Shown: one piece after another, positions 44,314 to 53,834 of the stretch
Layout of the letters: every line of letters starts with the position of its first letter
Position numbering within the stretch: position 1 is the first letter of the stretch
Assembly (NCBI GenBank): GCA_900316245.1
Contig: ONCE01000009.1
Location: 23,423 to 87,422, forward strand
Reading direction: 5' to 3'
From: an uncultured Bacteroidales bacterium
GTDB lineage: Bacteria > Bacteroidota > Bacteroidia > Bacteroidales > UBA932
Length of the DNA stretch: 64,000 bases
The notes under the pieces: generated by a model
Told to the model about the DNA's origin: nothing
The model's database searches: none
The model's input: only the letters and a program-made list of their open reading frames with translations
Position numbers and translations under genes: made by a program

Positions 44314-44345
44314 AAAAAAGGCTGGAAGTTTTTCCAGCCTTTTTT
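44314..44345. terminator. Bidirectional terminator between tRNA-Leu and deoC
   Basis: AAAAAAGGCTGGAA and TTCCAGCCTTTTTT arms form a long stem with A and T runs on both sides, so it can end both the tRNA transcript and the converging ftsY-deoC operon. Confidence 0.9.
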
Positions 44346-44363
44346 CATTTGTTTCCGCTTCTA

Positions 44364-45251
44364 TTAGAAGTAGGTTACGGTCTGCTGCTCCACGGCGCTC
44401 AGCAGCTTGTTGGCCAGCGAAGATACACCAAAGCGGAAGAGATCCTTGGTGAGCCACTCCTCTCCCAGGAGGGTCTTGACAATGGTCCAGTAGCAGACGG
44501 CGTCCAGGGCAGAGGCAATGCCTCCGGCGGCCTTGAAGCCCACCTTCTTGCCGGTTCTCTCGTAGAATTTCTTGATGCACTCGCACATCACGTAGGCGGC
44601 CTGCGGCGTGGCGTTCACCTTTACCTTTCCGGTAGAAGTCTTGATGAAATCGGCCCCGTTCTCCATAGCCAGGAAGGAGGCTTCGGCAATGTTCTCCGGC
44701 GTTACCAGCAGGCCCGTCTCCAGGATGACCTTGAGCACCACGGGACGGCCCAGTTCCTTGGCCACGCGGTCAATGCACTCGCGGGAGGCCTTGATTTCCT
44801 CACCGGCCGTCTTGTAGTCTCCGGCCTGGAAGCTGTTGAGGGCCAGCACAATGTCAATTTCATCGGCTCCTCCGCGGACGGCCAGTTCAATCTCGTGGAG
44901 TTTGACCTCCAGGAAACTCTGGGACGTGGGGAAGCAGCCGGCTACGGTGGTTACCTTCACCGGAACCCTGCGCGTGGAAGCCACCACGGAAGCAAAGTTG
45001 GGATACACGCAGATGGAAGCCGGCAGCGGCCAGCCAGGGTAATCCTTGGCGAAGGCGTTCACCTTCTCCACCAGGTTCTTCACCCGTTCGGGCGTGTCTT
45101 CATTGGCCAGGGTGGTCTGATCCATAATGCCGAAGCAAGCCTTGTACAGGCTCTCGGAAGCCACCTCTTCCAAACCGGCGGCAATCACGGCCAGGCTGCC
45201 GGCAATGGCTTCCTGGTTGGGCGTATAGCCGTATTTTGCAGAAATAGACAT
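44364..45251 (-). CDS. deoC: Deoxyribose-phosphate aldolase
   Basis: A 295-residue class I aldolase splitting 2-deoxyribose-5-phosphate into acetaldehyde and glyceraldehyde-3-phosphate. The Schiff-base Lys is in DFIKTSTGKV near 180, with the second active-site Lys region VGFKAAGGI and VLKVILETG. Longer than the roughly 220-260 residue norm through N- and C-terminal extensions, as common in Bacteroidetes. Last gene of the ftsY operon, 3 nt after the radical SAM gene. Confidence 0.93.
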   Translation of the reverse strand: MSISAKYGYTPNQEAIAGSLAVIAAGLEEVASESLYKACFGIMDQTTLANEDTPERVKNLVEKVNAFAKDYPGWPLPASICVYPNFASVVASTRRVPVKVTTVAGCFPTSQSFLEVKLHEIELAVRGGADEIDIVLALNSFQAGDYKTAGEEIKASRECIDRVAKELGRPVVLKVILETGLLVTPENIAEASFLAMENGADFIKTSTGKVKVNATPQAAYVMCECIKKFYERTGKKVGFKAAGGIASALDAVCYWTIVKTLLGEEWLTKDLFRFGVSSLANKLLSAVEQQTVTYF

Positions 45252-45254
45252 AAT

Positions 45255-46004
45255 TTATCCTTTGATTTGAATTTGAAATCCTTCGTCCAGGAGGGGCTGC
45301 ACCAGACTGCGCATCTCCTCCACGGTATATTTACCCAGCCCCTTCATAGGGGTTTCGCGGTCAATGGTGTACACCATAATCTCGCGGGGTTTGAGTTCTC
45401 TTACAATCTCCATCCAGCCCTGGACCCACTGGGCGGTTTCCCAGCCCGGTCCACGCAGGAACATCGTCTGCAGCACAAAGTCTCCCTCAAAACGGGCCAG
45501 CTGCTTAACTACATCGGCCACGTGGTACTTCCCTTCCGGATGGTTGATGAGGGCCACCTGTTCATCGGTGGGCGCATCCAGCTTCAGGATGGGGTTGTCC
45601 ACCTTCCGGAGGGCTTCAAAGACGCCGGGACGGTCAATGCGCGTGGCATTGGACAGCACCGACACCTTGGCCTTGGGATAGTAGCGGTCCCGCAGTTCCA
45701 GCGTAAGGTCTATGATGGCCGGAAACTCCGGATTGAGCGTGGGTTCTCCATCCCCCGAGAAGGTAATGGAATCAATGGGCGTTCCCTTGGCGGCACATTC
45801 CGTGAGTTTGACCTCCAGGGCCTTCCGCACATCCTGGGCCGAAGGAAGAACGCGGTCTTCCAGGCCATCCCGGTTCCAGCCGCACTCGCAGTAAATGCAG
45901 TCAAAATTGCAGACCTTCCCTTCCTGGGGCAGCAGGTTGATGCCCAGCGAACTCCCCAGCCGGCGGCTGAAAATGGGGCCGAAAACGGTAGCTTCCCTCA
46001 TCAT
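45255..46004 (-). CDS. Radical SAM protein (COG0731/TYW1-like)
   Basis: A 249-residue Fe-S enzyme. The N-terminus reads FGPIFSRRLGSSLGINLLP, then the cluster motif CNFDCIYCECG (C-x3-C-x2-C) near residue 33; ITFSGDGEPTLNPEF is the SAM-binding GGE-like strand. This is the hallmark of the COG0731 group, whose archaeal members act in wyosine tRNA modification; the bacterial role is unsettled. It overlaps the amidohydrolase gene by 4 bp. Confidence 0.85.
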   Translation of the reverse strand: MMREATVFGPIFSRRLGSSLGINLLPQEGKVCNFDCIYCECGWNRDGLEDRVLPSAQDVRKALEVKLTECAAKGTPIDSITFSGDGEPTLNPEFPAIIDLTLELRDRYYPKAKVSVLSNATRIDRPGVFEALRKVDNPILKLDAPTDEQVALINHPEGKYHVADVVKQLARFEGDFVLQTMFLRGPGWETAQWVQGWMEIVRELKPREIMVYTIDRETPMKGLGKYTVEEMRSLVQPLLDEGFQIQIKG

Positions 46005-47170
46005 AGCAGGCGGGATTTTGAGGCCTTGGTCAGTTTGCCCTGGGCCAGGTTGTCAATGAACACCACGCCGGGCTTCTTGCCGGGCTCGAACGTACCCATC
46101 ACCTTCTCCTTACCCAGGAAACGGGCACCGTTGAGGCAGGCCCAGGTGAGCAGTTCTCCCAGCGGCAGATTAAAAGCGTCCTGCAGGCAGATCAGTTCGT
46201 CCAGCAGGCAAAGGTCGTCGTTGGAGGAGAGGGAATCCGTTCCCACGCAGATGGGAATGCCCGATTCCTTCATAAGGCCGATGGGCGGCAGGGTGTTATG
46301 GATGAACAGGTTGGAAAGGGGGCAGACGGCCAGGAAGGGCTCCTTGAGGGCAGCGCGGGCCGCCTTGACGCCTTCGGCCGTGAGGGAACACTCGTGAACC
46401 AGCAGCACGTGGCCGGAAACCGGCAGGGGCACTCCGGCCGCCAGGCGGTCCAGGAAGTACTGCAGGGAAGAGGTTCCCGTAACGGGAGGAGTGGGGATGC
46501 CGTTGGCGATGCGGTTGTCCCACATAGGGCCGCGGCCGTACATCATCATCTCCTCTTCTTCATCGGACTCCTCGCTGTGGAAGCTCAGGAATCCGCTCTT
46601 GAGGCCTTCCACGGAAGAAGCCGTTACCAGAGCCGGGCTCATGGTATAGCAGGAGTGCGGCGTGGGGGCGGCATCCAGGCCCATCGAGCGGGCCTTGGCC
46701 TCCAGGGCCTTCACGTCCTTGATCACGGCTTCCCAGCCATTGGGATCGGCCCCAAAGACTTCCAGGAAGGTGCGGGTATACATAGGGTGCTCTGCCTTGA
46801 CGGCAAAGGAATCGTCGCAGTTGGAGATATCGGCCATGGCCACCACCCCTTCCTTGTACATCTTGTCCATACCCTCTTTCAGGGCACGGACCTTGTCTTC
46901 CAGGGAGGAGGTATCGCGGAGGGCGTTGATCTGGTCAATGAAGCCGGCCATACCCGTCCCCTTGCGGAACAGACCCTTCATATAGGACAGTTCCACGTGG
47001 CAGTGGGCGTTGACCATACCCGGGCAGAGGGCGCCGTCCAGGACGGTCTCGCCTTCCTCGCACAGGCCGGTTCCCAGCACTACGCCGTCATTGTCCACTT
47101 CCACATAGGCATTTTCCAGGGGAAGGGGCGAAGTTAGCGTATACAGATATCTGGCAGCGTATCGGGTCAT
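46001..47170 (-). CDS. Amidohydrolase family protein (ATZ/TRZ-type)
   Basis: A 389-residue metal-dependent hydrolase. Zinc ligands are visible in GMVNAHCHVELS near 55, with the catalytic-site His in TPHSCYTM and FHSEESDEE, and the metal Asp in CVGTDSLSSNDD. The fold matches cytosine deaminase/ATZ-TRZ-like enzymes that deaminate or dechlorinate ring compounds. Substrate unknown; a nucleoside or futalosine-type deaminase is possible. It overlaps both neighbours by 4 bp. Confidence 0.85.
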   Translation of the reverse strand: MTRYAARYLYTLTSPLPLENAYVEVDNDGVVLGTGLCEEGETVLDGALCPGMVNAHCHVELSYMKGLFRKGTGMAGFIDQINALRDTSSLEDKVRALKEGMDKMYKEGVVAMADISNCDDSFAVKAEHPMYTRTFLEVFGADPNGWEAVIKDVKALEAKARSMGLDAAPTPHSCYTMSPALVTASSVEGLKSGFLSFHSEESDEEEEMMMYGRGPMWDNRIANGIPTPPVTGTSSLQYFLDRLAAGVPLPVSGHVLLVHECSLTAEGVKAARAALKEPFLAVCPLSNLFIHNTLPPIGLMKESGIPICVGTDSLSSNDDLCLLDELICLQDAFNLPLGELLTWACLNGARFLGKEKVMGTFEPGKKPGVVFIDNLAQGKLTKASKSRLL

Positions 47171-47655
47171 CTCTTGAACTTCTTTTTGCGGGGGCTGTAG
47201 CTGAGTGAATCCTTGTTGAACTGCACGTACAGCGTATCTACGGCCGAAGGACGCGGCTGGGGCTGACGGAATTTTTCGGGCCGAAGGTTATAGATGCGGA
47301 GGAAATCCTCGCGCCAGTTCTGCTCCTTCACCTCTTCTTCCACCACCTTGGCTTCCTTCTTCAGGCGTTCCTCCACCTTCTCCATCAGTTTTTCCATCCG
47401 GGAAGGGTCTTCCAGGTAGTACTCCAGGCTGTGGAGGTAATCGTCCGTGTTGTAGCCGTACTTCTCAAAGACTCCCTCGTAGACCAGCGTGGTATCCATC
47501 AGCCGCTTGGGCAGGGAAGTAACCTTGAGGTACTGGTCCTGAAGGAGAACTTCGCGCATAATCTCTTCCATCTCATCGCGCGGAATGAGCTCCGGACCCC
47601 TGTGACAGGAGACCGCCAACACAAACGGCACAATGAGCAGAAGAAGCTTTTTCAT
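47167..47655 (-). CDS. DUF4296 lipoprotein
   Basis: A 162-residue protein with lipoprotein signal MKKLLLLIVPFVLAVSC. Residues 25-110 carry the DUF4296 core (LIPRDEMEEIMREVLLQDQ, YGYNTDDYLHSLEYYLEDP). The tail is Lys/Glu-rich, then basic. A Bacteroidetes-specific envelope protein of unknown role. One-base overlap with pheT. Confidence 0.85.
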   Translation of the reverse strand: MKKLLLLIVPFVLAVSCHRGPELIPRDEMEEIMREVLLQDQYLKVTSLPKRLMDTTLVYEGVFEKYGYNTDDYLHSLEYYLEDPSRMEKLMEKVEERLKKEAKVVEEEVKEQNWREDFLRIYNLRPEKFRQPQPRPSAVDTLYVQFNKDSLSYSPRKKKFKR

Positions 47656-50096
47656 TAGCGAAGCGTGGCTCCCAGTTCAGTTTGCAGGGCGGTGAGCACG
47701 CGGTTCATAGTGCTTTCCACCTCGGTATCGGTAAGCGTGCGCTCAGGATCCTGAAGCACAAAGTTAAGGGCGTACTGCTTCTTGCCTTCGGGAATCTTCT
47801 CTCCGCGGTACACGTCAAAGAGGCTCACGCTCTTGATGAGCTTCTTGCCGGCCCGCAGGGCGCACTGACGGACGTCTGCATAGGCGACGCCTTCATTGAG
47901 CAGGAGGGCCAGGTCTCTGCGCACCTCCGGGAAGCGGGGCAGTTCCTTGAAGGAGAACTTGTCACGCTTGATGAGGGTGAACAGGACTTCCCAGTTGATC
48001 TCGGCGGCAAACACGGGCTGCTTGATGCCGAAGCGTTTGCAAACGACGGGGTTCAAGGTGCCCAGGGTGGCCAGGAGCTTGGGCTCCTTGCCGGGCAGGC
48101 AGTAGGTGATGCCCTCGGAGAAGAGGTCTGCGGGAGCGGCGCCGGTGGCCAGGCTGTTCACGTCAATGCGGTAACGGGCCATCAGGGCCTCCACATAACC
48201 CTTCAGGAGGAAGAAATTGGACTTCTGGGCGGGATTGCGCCAGGCCTTGTCCGGGGTTCCGCTGATGAACAGCGAGAAGCAGCGGTGCTCTTCATAACCG
48301 GCCAGGGTGGTGCCGTCCGTCTCGGGCAGGCGCTGATATACGGAGCCGTACTCGAAGAACTTGAGGGAGACCGCCTGACGGTTGAGGTTGTAGGCCACTA
48401 CCTCCAGACCGTTGAGCAGCAGGGTCTGCCGCATCACGTTGAGGTCGGAGCTCAGGGGGTTCACAATGTGGACGCATTTCTCGGCCGGGAAGGTCTCCAG
48501 TTTGGTATAGTAGTCCTCCTTGGTGAGGGAGTTGCTCATAGTTTCCACAAAGCCGTTGGCGGCCAGCCAGTTGGAGATGTTGTTGCGCGTGGCCTCGGGG
48601 TCCGGCTGCTGGGAAGGGTTCACGCTCATCCGCAGGTTGCCGGGCAGTTCGATGTTGTTGTAGCCGTAGATGCGGAGGATTTCTTCCACCACGTCGCACT
48701 CACGGGTTACGTCTACCATATAGGTGGGGGCTGCCACCAGGGCACCGCCGTCCCATTCCTTCACAAACTGGTAGTTGAGGCCCAGCAGAATCTTCTCGAT
48801 GGTCTTCCAGCCAATTTCCTTGCCAATGAAATGCTCGATGCGGGCATAATCCAGTTCAATCTGGGCACGGCCGATGGGCTGGGGATAAATCTCGCGGACC
48901 TTTCCAACCACCTTGCCGCCGGCCACCTCCAGGATGAGGAGGGCGGCGCGCTTGGCAGCGTACATAGCGGCTTCGGGGTCTGCTCCACGCTCGAAGCGGA
49001 AGCTGGCGTCGGTGCTCAGCTGCTGGCTCTTGGCCGTCTTGCGGATGCTCACGGGGTCAAAATAAGCGCCCTCGATGAACACGTCCACGGTGGATTCCGT
49101 TACGCCGGAATCCTCACCACCGAACACACCGGCAATGCACATAGGGCCGTCCTGGTTGGCAATGACCATATCGCAGGAAGCCAGTTTGCGGTCTACACCG
49201 TCCAGCGTGCGGATGGCCTCTCCCTGGGCAGCGCGGCGCACGATGACCTTGCCCCCAGTCTTGGCAGCGTCAAAGGTGTGCAGGGGCTGGCCCGTCTCGA
49301 AGAGCACGAAGTTGGAGATATCCACCACGTTGTTGATGGGTTTCAGGCCGATGGAAAGCAGGCGCTCCTGCAGCCACTCGGGGCTGGGGCCCACCTTCAC
49401 GCCCTTGACGGTGATGCCCACGTAACGGGGGGCGCCGGCGTTGTCCAGCACCTCCACGGGGATGGACTCGCCCTCGCCTTCCTTGAACGCATCCACGGAA
49501 GGAATGCAGAGCTGGGCGGGAATGTCCTTGCTCTTGAGGTAGCCGTACAGGTCACGGGCTACGCCGATATGGGAAGCCGCATCAATGCGGTTGGCGGTAA
49601 TTTCGTATTCAATGACAGCCTCGTCCTTGAGCTGGAGATACTCCTTGGCGGGAGTGCCTACAACGGCCTCTTCCGGCAATACCATAATGCCGGCGTGGCT
49701 GGCGCCAATGCCCAGTTCGTCTTCGGCGCAGATCATGCCGAAGCTCTCCACTCCGCGGATCTTGGACTTCTTGATCTTGAAGTCTCCGGGGAGCACGGTT
49801 CCCAGCTGGGCGAAGAGCACCTTCTGGCCGGCGGCTACGTTGGGAGCGCCGCACACTACCTGCACGGGCTCGGGGGTGCCGTCGTTCACGGTGGTTACGT
49901 GCAGGTGGTCGCTGTCCGGATGGGGCTCGCAGGTAAGGACCTGGGCCACTACCACACCCTTGAGACCGCCGGGAATCACTTCCTGCATTTCCACGCTGTC
50001 CACTTCAATACCGATGGAAGTCATAGCCTCGGCCACCTGCTCGGGGGTGAGGTCACACTTCAGATACTCCTTAAGCCAATTGTAAGATAACTTCAT
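47655..50096 (-). CDS. pheT: Phenylalanine-tRNA ligase beta subunit
   Basis: An 813-residue subunit: N-terminal tRNA-binding OB domain (about 40-150, ending around LFAQLGTVLPGDFKIKKSKI in pieces such as FKIKKSKIRGVESFGM), B3/4 editing domain (210-380), B5 domain (about 405-475), catalytic-like core and C-terminal FDX-ACB anticodon domain (about 720-813). Length is normal. pheS is not in this window. Its ATG overlaps the ftsY TGA as ATGA. Confidence 0.97.
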   Translation of the reverse strand: MKLSYNWLKEYLKCDLTPEQVAEAMTSIGIEVDSVEMQEVIPGGLKGVVVAQVLTCEPHPDSDHLHVTTVNDGTPEPVQVVCGAPNVAAGQKVLFAQLGTVLPGDFKIKKSKIRGVESFGMICAEDELGIGASHAGIMVLPEEAVVGTPAKEYLQLKDEAVIEYEITANRIDAASHIGVARDLYGYLKSKDIPAQLCIPSVDAFKEGEGESIPVEVLDNAGAPRYVGITVKGVKVGPSPEWLQERLLSIGLKPINNVVDISNFVLFETGQPLHTFDAAKTGGKVIVRRAAQGEAIRTLDGVDRKLASCDMVIANQDGPMCIAGVFGGEDSGVTESTVDVFIEGAYFDPVSIRKTAKSQQLSTDASFRFERGADPEAAMYAAKRAALLILEVAGGKVVGKVREIYPQPIGRAQIELDYARIEHFIGKEIGWKTIEKILLGLNYQFVKEWDGGALVAAPTYMVDVTRECDVVEEILRIYGYNNIELPGNLRMSVNPSQQPDPEATRNNISNWLAANGFVETMSNSLTKEDYYTKLETFPAEKCVHIVNPLSSDLNVMRQTLLLNGLEVVAYNLNRQAVSLKFFEYGSVYQRLPETDGTTLAGYEEHRCFSLFISGTPDKAWRNPAQKSNFFLLKGYVEALMARYRIDVNSLATGAAPADLFSEGITYCLPGKEPKLLATLGTLNPVVCKRFGIKQPVFAAEINWEVLFTLIKRDKFSFKELPRFPEVRRDLALLLNEGVAYADVRQCALRAGKKLIKSVSLFDVYRGEKIPEGKKQYALNFVLQDPERTLTDTEVESTMNRVLTALQTELGATLR

Positions 50097-51013
50097 TGTA
50101 TGTCTTCGAGTTTAAATAAATCTTCTACAAATTCTTTCTTGTCAAAGACCTTGAGGTCTTCGACGCCTTCTCCTATTCCCAGGAACTTGATGGGGAACTG
50201 GAACTGGTCCACGATGCCCACCACCACGCCGCCTTTGGCGCTGCCGTCCAACTTGGTCACGGCCAGGGCCGTCACATCCGTGGCCTTGGAGAACTCCCTG
50301 GCCTGGATGAAGGCGTTCTGTCCGGTGGAGGCATCCAGCACCAGCAGGACCTCGTGGGGAGCGTCCGGTACCACGCGGCGCACCACGTTGCGGATTTTGG
50401 TAAGCTCGTTCATCAGGTCCACGCGGTTGTGGAGACGCCCGGCGGTGTCAATGAGCACTACATCGGCCCCTTTGGCCACGGCGCTCTTGACCGTATCAAA
50501 GGCCACGGAGGCAGGGTCTGCGCCCATAGGCTGCTTCACGATATCGGCCCCGGCCCTTTCGGCCCAGACCGCCAGCTGGTCCACGGCGGCGGCACGGAAC
50601 GTATCGGCCGCACCAATCACCACTTTCTTGCCCTGCTTTCTGAGCATCGAGGCCAGCTTGCCTATGGTGGTGGTCTTCCCCACTCCATTCACGCCTACCA
50701 CAAGGACCACATAAGGCTTCTTGGAAAAATCGAAAGGCTGGACAGGAGCGTCATCACCCATAAGGTTGGCAATCTCGTCCCTAATGAGGGCGGTGAGTTC
50801 CTCCATATCCACGTACTTGTCCTTCTCCACGCGGTCCTGGATGTTGTCCAGGAGCTTGAGCGTGGTGTCCACACCCATATCGCTGCCCAGAAGGGCTTCC
50901 TCCAGGGCGTCCAGGATATCCTCGTCCACCTGGGACTTGCCCGAAATGGCCCTTCCCAGCTTCTGGAAGAAGTTCAAGTTGGTTTTCTTAACGCCGTTTG
51001 CAAAAATTCCCAT
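50093..51013 (-). CDS. ftsY: Signal recognition particle receptor FtsY
   Basis: A 306-residue SRP GTPase that docks ribosome-SRP complexes at the inner membrane. N-domain helices, then G1 GVNGVGKTTTIGKLA near 110, DTFRAAAVDQL, DTAGRLHN, TKLDGSAKGG and the closing GIGEGVEDLKVFD. It lacks the long acidic A-domain, as usual in this phylum. ATG 51013 is used because the TTG upstream lies within the -7 box TATATTTG. First gene of a six-gene operon. Confidence 0.96.
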   Translation of the reverse strand: MGIFANGVKKTNLNFFQKLGRAISGKSQVDEDILDALEEALLGSDMGVDTTLKLLDNIQDRVEKDKYVDMEELTALIRDEIANLMGDDAPVQPFDFSKKPYVVLVVGVNGVGKTTTIGKLASMLRKQGKKVVIGAADTFRAAAVDQLAVWAERAGADIVKQPMGADPASVAFDTVKSAVAKGADVVLIDTAGRLHNRVDLMNELTKIRNVVRRVVPDAPHEVLLVLDASTGQNAFIQAREFSKATDVTALAVTKLDGSAKGGVVVGIVDQFQFPIKFLGIGEGVEDLKVFDKKEFVEDLFKLEDIQ

Positions 51014-51019
51014 AGTCTG

Positions 51020-51027
51020 CAAATATA
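51020..51027 (-). promoter_or_regulatory. ftsY operon -7 box
   Basis: TATATTTG on the minus strand ends 6 nt before the ftsY ATG, the same near-leaderless geometry as dnaX. Confidence 0.6.
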
Positions 51028-51087
51028 CACAAAAAACCGCCCTTTAGCAAGGCGGGGGCCAAAAATGCCGAAATGTCCGACTTCCCG

Positions 51088-51139
51088 GCCACGTTGACAA
51101 AATATCGGCCTTGTAGCACGCTGGGCACGTCAACGCGGC
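51088..51139 (+). repeat. REP-like palindrome A
   Basis: A 52-bp element: GCCACGTTGAC arm, 30-nt centre containing ATCGGCC, and GTCAACGCGGC arm (one mismatch between the 11-bp arms). The centre and flanks are shared with copy B (about 75 bp of near-identity, offset 83 bp). Confidence 0.9.
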
Positions 51140-51170
51140 AAGTAAAAACGCCAAAATGTCCGAAATCCCG

Positions 51171-51222
51171 GCCACGTTGACAAAATATCGGCCTTGTAGC
51201 ACGTTGGGCGCGTCAACGCGGC
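51171..51222 (+). repeat. REP-like palindrome B, containing the helicase-tail stop codon
   Basis: The second 52-bp element, same orientation as A. Its right arm GTCAACGCGGC covers 51212-51222, so the TGA of the minus-strand helicase-tail gene (51213-51215) is part of the palindrome. Confidence 0.9.
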
Positions 51223-52823
51223 AAGAGCCAACCCTTCTCAAAAGCTCCGGGATACAGGAATTTGGACTCCCGGTCGGGGAATTTGACAATGATGTACTTG
51301 TCATCGATGGCCATCACCTCACCCAGGCCGATACTCTTGTGCGTCACGGTGTCACCAACTTGCAGATTTTCCCACGGTTGCGCCTCTTCCTGCTCAACCG
51401 GTTCAGGCATCTCTTCCGCAACCTCAGAAGCATCTTTCAACTTTGAAGTGTCTATGACAGTGTCCCAACCACCGATGAGAGTGCCAGTATGCTTGTCGAT
51501 GCCTGTGTATTCCAGGGAAGAGTCTTCGTACCGCTTGAACTTGTAGACCGCATCGTTCATCAGTTCACTGTTGAAGACACCCAAGCTCACCAGCAAACTG
51601 AAGTCTTTGAGGGTCAAGCCGGTCACTTTTCGGAACAGTTCCGGTTCCAACTGCTCAATAACATCCTTGAGACAGTATTCGCGGTAATCCGTGAGGTACA
51701 TAAAGACAGGTATACGGGTAGCGAACTTGATGAGTTTCTCCTGAATCTCTTTCCGCTTGCTCTTGTACTCCTTCTCCTCTTCGGTGAGCTGCTTCTTTTG
51801 TTTAGGCGTGAGGTCGTCACCTTTCTCCTTCTTGGTGTTCTTAACGTGCTCGGACTTGTTGATGATGGTCTCAATGTCGGAATTCAGATTGCGGAAGCCC
51901 TCAATGTTCATGAGGGCCTTCATGGCCTCGGGGTTACTCATCAGGCGCTGGAGGGTGGCATTATCAACGTTGACCAGCACAGCACTCTCCCAGCGACGAG
52001 CCAACAGTGTAGCCGTGGTTCCACTCATCGCCATATCAAGCACGCCGGCAGCGTCAATCTCCTTCATGGAAGAACCGTCGAAGGCCAGGATGGGCAGGAA
52101 CTTGATGAACTGCTCCACCTTCTTCTCCGGATTCGTCTCGTGGACATTGAGCTGGCAACTATATTCTTCTACCTGACGCAACGCTCGGTTAGGGGCAAAA
52201 TCAAAGACGTAGCACAGCGGCTTGAGAATAACTTCTTCGCCAGATTCATCCTTTGTGGTCCAGGGCGACTGTACACGAAAGGCCGCCTGGAAATAGGTCT
52301 CCGGGGAGGTGGTATTGCGCAGCATCATAATGCCTGTCCAGGGCTTTACGGTGACTCCTGTTGACAGTTTGCCACAAGACAGTGTGATGGTCTTGGTCTG
52401 CTGCGGGTCTTCCATCGCATTGTACACGGGTTCAACGGCCAAAGCGCCCATTCCCGCCTCGCTGCCAGCGGCGATAATCACCTTGTATTCGTCATAGAAG
52501 CGGTTGGATCGCTTCTGTAGTAATTTTGCCATAGCACGGCAGGCAGCCACGGATGGTAAGAACCAGTAAGTGTGCTGCAGGTAACTAAGCAGACGGGCAT
52601 CGGAGAAAGGCATAGGAGGTTTCTCTGTGCCCAATTTCAACTCGGTAACAATATTCTCCGTATAGGCTCCTCGAATTAAGTCAAGCCATTTCTGGACATA
52701 CTCCTCGTGCAGGAAATAATCATCTTCGGCCCGGAAGAACTCATTCAGGTCAAACTCGTCAAACTCTCCCTGCGAAGCAATTTCGCTGATGCTGTCCGGC
52801 ATCTGGTAGGTCAGCATGACCAT
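51213..52823 (-). pseudogene. Helicase/restriction protein, C-terminal part of a split gene
   Basis: 536 codons from ATG. The text MVMLTYQMPDSISEIA, then KTITLSCGKLSTGVTVKPW and YFQAAFRVQSPW corresponds to the second RecA-like half of a DEAD/DEAH restriction helicase (motif V/VI region). A coiled basic stretch near 315-355 and an SH3-like tail (GDTVTHKSIGLGEVMAIDD) follow. The N-terminal half is encoded upstream in another frame, so this is probably the 3' piece of a broken gene, though restart at its own ATG is possible. The protein ends LLPR, encoded by the REP-like arm. Confidence 0.75.
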
Positions 52824-53833
52824 CTTGGGTAAATCTGCTCCTCGATGAATTCGCCGGTGGAGATAGCACGGAAAGGTGTCCCGGAGAGGTAAAGATAGGC
52901 TCCGGTACGAAGCGGCATCAAACCCTCATCGTACATCTCACGGGCTTCCAGTTCTCGAACATTATCGGCATCCTCGGTGATAATCTCTCCAACCTCTTCG
53001 GCTAGTTTCAATGCGGGGTCTTTCTTGTCGTAGAAGTTCTTGGCGTTCTTACCCCAGGCCCCGTAGTGGTATTCGTCCAGGACGATGCAGTCCCAGTTTA
53101 CAGTCTGAATCCATTTGTTGGTGGCCTTGATACCACCGACATCATTTTTCCCCAAGACATCCTGGAAAGAGGCGAAACAGACAAATGGTTTGCGCTCATT
53201 GACGTAATTGAACTCCCGGTCTTCCTGCTTCTGGCAGAATAGGTCTTCTTCCCAGGCAGTCTTTACAGCAGGTTTGAAAGTCAGCACCAACACCTTCTTC
53301 CAGCCCATCTTGAGAGCAAGCTGGTAGGTGGTGAAGGTCTTGCCGAAGCGCATCTTGGCATTCCAGAGGAAGTGCGGCGTGAGGCCACGGTTGGTGGGGT
53401 CTTTCTTAAAAGCATCAAAGTAGGCCGAAGTCTTGATTACGGCGCGCTCCTGCTCCGGACGCATCGGGAAATCGTAGATGCGGTCAATCATCTTATCCTT
53501 CCCGGCGACGGCCGTAGCGATGGCCTGCTCCACTTTCTTGATGTCGCATACAAACCATTCACCCTCCGGGTTACGGATGCGGTCTTTGCGAAGGATGCGG
53601 TGGACCAACTTATCGGTGAAGGACGAGCCGTCTTTACGCATAGCAGGGCGCTTGAGAACGATCCGGTACTGGATGTTGCCGGTGAGGTTCTGCTCTTTTA
53701 CGCGAGTTTCCACGTCTCGAGTGGTATAACCGACTTTCAGCCAACCCTTATGGGCAGGATACCCTATGTGCTCATAGGCGTAGATGGTCGGGGTCTCGGC
53801 GACTTTATTCCGGAGTAGGTCTTGTGCTGCCAT
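52811..53833 (-). pseudogene. GIY-YIG-like nuclease plus DEAD helicase N-terminal half, frame-broken
   Basis: 340 codons. Residues 17-95 resemble a T5orf172/GIY-YIG domain (YAYEHIGYPAHKGWLKVGYT, then TRDVETRV). Helicase motif I AKMRFGKTFTT near 160, motif II DEYHYG near 235 and motif III YLSGTPFRA near 318 follow. The reading stops shortly after EEQIYPRWSC. The next frame resumes with LPKMVMLTYQMPD, overlapping by 13 bp. The join looks like a deletion plus frameshift between motif III and the second RecA domain. It lies 1 nt after methyltransferase 2. Confidence 0.75.
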
Positions 53834-53834
53834 A

